Below, piece by piece: positions 11,470 to 14,242 of a DNA stretch of 14,242 nucleotides; within the stretch, counting starts at the first letter, position 1; every line of letters starts with the position of its first letter. A model generated the notes under the pieces. That model was not told where the DNA came from, made no database searches, and was given only the letters and a program-made list of their open reading frames with translations. The stretch is taken from contig CAYVXE010000108.1 of the NCBI GenBank assembly GCA_964455375.1, positions 1 to 14,242 on the forward strand. The letters run 5' to 3'. Source of the DNA: CAYVXE01 sp964455375 (GTDB taxonomy: Bacteria > Zhuqueibacterota > Zhuqueibacteria > Oceanimicrobiales > Oceanimicrobiaceae). The position numbers and the translations under genes were made by a program.

Positions 11470-14242
11470 GCAGTTCTTGCTTCAGAAAAACACCTGTATA
11501 GGATTTCTTAACTTTCGCGACCATTTCAGGAGTGCCGGTTGCAATGATGCGGCCTCCGCCATCTCCACCCTCAGGCCCAAGGTCGACAATGTAGTCCGCC
11601 GTCTTAATCACATCCAAATTATGCTCGATCACGACAACCGTATTGCCTTTATCCACAAGCCGGTTCAAGACCTCCAGTAACATTTTAATATCTTCAAAAT
11701 GCAGGCCGGTGGTAGGCTCATCCAGAATGTAGAGCGTTTTGCTGGTGCTGACTTTTGACAGTTCCGTGGAAAGCTTGACACGCTGGGCTTCGCCGCCGGA
11801 CAGGGTGGTTGCCTGCTGCCCAAGATGAATATACCCCAGACCAACATCATATAGCGTTTGCAATTTCCGTTTGATTTTCGGAATATTTTCAAAAAACTGC
11901 AAAGCTTCACTCACCGTCATATCCAGAACATCTGCGATGGATTTGCCTTTATATTTTATTTCAATGGTTTCCCGATTGTAACGTTTCCCTTTGCAAACTT
12001 CACAATTCACATAAACATCCGGCAAAAAATGCATTTCAATTTTAATAAGTCCGTCACCTTCACAGGCTTCACAACGGCCACCCTTCACATTAAAACTGAA
12101 GCGACCCGGTTTGTAACCGCGAATTTTGGCTTCCGGAACATGCGCAAACAAATCCCGAATGTGAGTAAACAAGCCGGTATACGTAGCCGGATTCGAGCGC
12201 GGGGTGCGGCCAATAGGTGATTGATCGATACTGATCACTTTATCGATCAATTCCAAACCCGATATACGCTTGTGCGCTAAGGACGCTTTTTTACTGCGAT
12301 AAAAATGCTTTGCGAGAATGCGGTAAAGCGTTTCATTTATGAGCGTACTCTTTCCGGAACCGGACACACCCGTTATGCAATTTAAAACACCCAAAGGAAT
12401 TTTTACATTGATATTTTTCAGATTATTACCGGATGCTCTTTCCAACATCAGAAACTCACCGCTACCGGCCCGGCGTTTAGATGGCACTTCTATCGATTTT
12501 TTTCCTGAAAGATATTGACCGGTAAGAGAATTCTCGTTTTTTGAAATATCATCGACGCTTCCGGTTGCAACAATTTCTCCGCCGTGGGCGCCCGCACGCG
12601 GTCCAAGGTCAATGATAAAATCTGCTTTCTCGATGGTTTCCGCGTCATGCTCAACCACCAGAACGGTATTCCCCAGATCCCGTAATCGCATGAGCGTATC
12701 CAACAACCGCTGATTGTCACGCTGGTGCAACCCAATCGAAGGCTCGTCTAAAATATACAACACACCGACCAATTGTGAACCGACCTGGGTCGCCAGGCGA
12801 ATACGCTGCGCTTCACCGCCGGACAACGTGCCGGCGCTGCGATTGAGCGTCAAATAGCTTAAACCGACATTCACTAAGAATCCCAGCCGCTCGCGAATTT
12901 CTTTGAGGATCTGGTGCGCTATTTTTTCTTCCCGCGCCGTTAATTGCAACGCTTCAAAAAAGGAAAAGGTTTTTATTATCGACATGCCAGTAACCGACTG
13001 AATGTTCTGATCCCCCAATTTTACCGCTAAGGCTTCTTTGCGCAGACGCGCCCCGCCACATTCGGGGCACACTTTTACATTCATGAATGATTCGATCCAG
13101 GAACGAATGTAATTGGATTCGGTCTGTTTGTAACGCCGTATTAGATTGGGAATGATGCCTTCATACGTACTGGAAAACTCGTATTGCAAATTTTTCTTTT
13201 CACGTTGATAAACAAAATGGATTTCTTCGCCATTTGAGCCATTTAGAACAATTGCCCTTTGTTTGGAGTCCAGCGCCTTCCAGGGTACATCCAATGGAAT
13301 ATCGAAATGTTTTGCCACGGACTGCAATTGTGTGAAATACCAACCTTCCTTACTATCTTTCCAGGTGGCAATCGCTCCGCCCGATAGTGAAAGGTTTGGA
13401 TCCGGCACAACAAGGTCAGGATCAACCTCCATGGTTGTACCCAAACCATTGCAGACCGGGCAGGCGCCGTACGGACTGTTGAACGAAAACATGCGCGGCG
13501 CCAGTTCTTCGTAAGAAATACCGCAATCCACACACGCGAAGTGCTCACTGAAAAGTAACTCTTCTGCGGTCGTCTTGTCCTCATTGAGAACATCTATCAA
13601 AACAATTCCAGAGGCGATATTCAGGGCTGTCGCCAATGAATCCGCCAGGCGTTTTTCAATTTTCCGGTCGATGACCAGCCGGTCTATGATGATTTCGATG
13701 TTATGTTTTTTCTTTTTATCGAGTTTAATCTCCTCGGACAAATCAAACACGTTATTGTCAACGCGAACGCGAACGAAGCCATCCCGACGTGCTTCCTCAA
13801 AGACATCTTTATACTCACCCTTGCGTCCCCGAATTACGGGAGCCAGCACCTGAATTCGGGTGGCGGGTTTGAGTTTCATGACCGTGTCCACAATTTGCTG
13901 AACGGTTTGCTTCTCAATTGCTTTACCGCAGTTGTAACAATACGGCTTACCGATTCTGGCAAAGAGCAGGCGCAGATAATCGTAAATCTCAGTAACCGTG
14001 CCAACAGTAGAGCGCGGATTCTGACTCGCTTTACGCTGTTCAATGGAAATGGCAGGCGACAGCCCTTCGATGTAATCCACATCCGGTTTTTCCATGAGTC
14101 CCAGAAACTGCCGGGCATAGGCGGAGAGTGACTCCACATAGCGGCGCTGCCCTTCGGCATAAATGGTGTCAAACGCTAGCGACGATTTCCCGGAGCCGGA
14201 AAGACCGGTGATCACCACAAACTTATCCCGCGGAATTTCCAC
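11444..14242 (-). CDS. uvrA: Excinuclease ABC subunit A, 5' end outside the window
   Basis: 932 residues of UvrA are present, nearly the whole protein of about 950. The first visible residues (EIPRDKFVVITGLSGSGKSS) normally follow about 15-20 residues beginning M-x-x-I-x-V-x-G-A, so the GTG at the edge is an internal valine codon. UvrA is the damage-sensing ATPase of nucleotide excision repair and works as a dimer with UvrB. Visible motifs are Walker A GSGKS at 16-20 and 628-632, ABC signatures LSGGEAQR at 473-480 and 814-821, and Walker B LYILDEP at 495-501 and 837-843. Zinc-binding cysteines are C237/C240/C261/C264 and C724/C727/C747/C750, and a further CxxC is at 392-395. All are intact. 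The 3' end converges on the receiver gene, and its last codons overlap that gene's terminator. Confidence 0.97.
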   Translation of the reverse strand: MEIPRDKFVVITGLSGSGKSSLAFDTIYAEGQRRYVESLSAYARQFLGLMEKPDVDYIEGLSPAISIEQRKASQNPRSTVGTVTEIYDYLRLLFARIGKPYCYNCGKAIEKQTVQQIVDTVMKLKPATRIQVLAPVIRGRKGEYKDVFEEARRDGFVRVRVDNNVFDLSEEIKLDKKKKHNIEIIIDRLVIDRKIEKRLADSLATALNIASGIVLIDVLNEDKTTAEELLFSEHFACVDCGISYEELAPRMFSFNSPYGACPVCNGLGTTMEVDPDLVVPDPNLSLSGGAIATWKDSKEGWYFTQLQSVAKHFDIPLDVPWKALDSKQRAIVLNGSNGEEIHFVYQREKKNLQYEFSSTYEGIIPNLIRRYKQTESNYIRSWIESFMNVKVCPECGGARLRKEALAVKLGDQNIQSVTGMSIIKTFSFFEALQLTAREEKIAHQILKEIRERLGFLVNVGLSYLTLNRSAGTLSGGEAQRIRLATQVGSQLVGVLYILDEPSIGLHQRDNQRLLDTLMRLRDLGNTVLVVEHDAETIEKADFIIDLGPRAGAHGGEIVATGSVDDISKNENSLTGQYLSGKKSIEVPSKRRAGSGEFLMLERASGNNLKNINVKIPLGVLNCITGVSGSGKSTLINETLYRILAKHFYRSKKASLAHKRISGLELIDKVISIDQSPIGRTPRSNPATYTGLFTHIRDLFAHVPEAKIRGYKPGRFSFNVKGGRCEACEGDGLIKIEMHFLPDVYVNCEVCKGKRYNRETIEIKYKGKSIADVLDMTVSEALQFFENIPKIKRKLQTLYDVGLGYIHLGQQATTLSGGEAQRVKLSTELSKVSTSKTLYILDEPTTGLHFEDIKMLLEVLNRLVDKGNTVVVIEHNLDVIKTADYIVDLGPEGGDGGGRIIATGTPEMVAKVKKSYTGVFLKQELQKNGQYQK

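Noticed and set aside
13703..14131. A 142-codon plus-strand frame opposite uvrA
   Set aside because: uvrA is intact and highly conserved here; the antisense frame has no start signal or homology pattern.
14240..14242. GTG at the right edge as the uvrA start
   Set aside because: UvrA proteins have about 15-20 more residues before this point, and the codon corresponds to a valine in the conserved strand preceding IPRDK, so the gene is cut by the window edge.
1..14242. Mobile elements, CRISPR arrays, toxin-antitoxin or phage-defence genes
   Set aside because: No transposase, integrase, direct-repeat array or defence-type domain was seen. The CPBP protease family includes some so-called Abi proteins, but nothing here supports a defence role.

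Overview
The window is about 14.2 kb of chromosomal DNA with moderate GC content, judged by eye, and tightly packed bacterial genes on both strands. It contains no phage, transposon, CRISPR or plasmid genes. The DUF5916/family-9 carbohydrate-binding outer-membrane protein, a small DUF3098-like membrane protein and a kinase fused to a RapZ C-terminal domain all point to the FCB side of the bacterial tree. Several promoters fit the ordinary sigma-70 pattern, including one with TTGACA and TATATT 17 bases apart. That argues against a typical member of the Bacteroidota and fits a neighbouring lineage such as Calditrichota/KSB1 or Ignavibacteria. The placement is inference from content alone.

Left part, minus strand: the first 28 codons of an OmpR-type response regulator (1-85), then a two-gene cassette read from 2482 down to 342. 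The cassette encodes an AmgK-like sugar kinase fused to a RapZ C-terminal domain, followed 14 bases later by a MurU-like sugar-1-phosphate nucleotidyltransferase. Together they look like the anomeric-kinase/uridylyltransferase salvage route for cell-wall amino sugars, with a putative amino-sugar sensor built into the kinase. This is the most interesting biology in the window.

Middle: a divergent intergenic region with an operator-like palindrome leads to a lipoprotein gene on the plus strand. Its C-terminal third is eight copies of a roughly 15-residue G-x-F-x-G-x-W repeat. A strong terminator follows, then UDP-glucose 6-dehydrogenase behind a promoter whose -35 box lies in an inverted repeat. 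This gene converges on the DUF5916 outer-membrane protein gene, and the two share a bidirectional terminator.

Right part, plus strand: a near-leaderless DUF3098-like gene, tRNA-Asp(GTC) with its terminator, a PTS IIA (PtsN-type) protein, a SpoU/TrmH RNA methyltransferase, a CPBP intramembrane protease that starts 3 bases later, and a stand-alone atypical receiver-domain protein. The terminator of this last gene lies partly inside the final codons of the converging uvrA gene (minus strand), which runs off the right edge and lacks only its first few codons.

Most of the content is housekeeping, envelope or regulatory. The recurring theme is the cell envelope: amino-sugar salvage, UDP-glucuronate supply, a lipoprotein, an outer-membrane barrel and a membrane protease.
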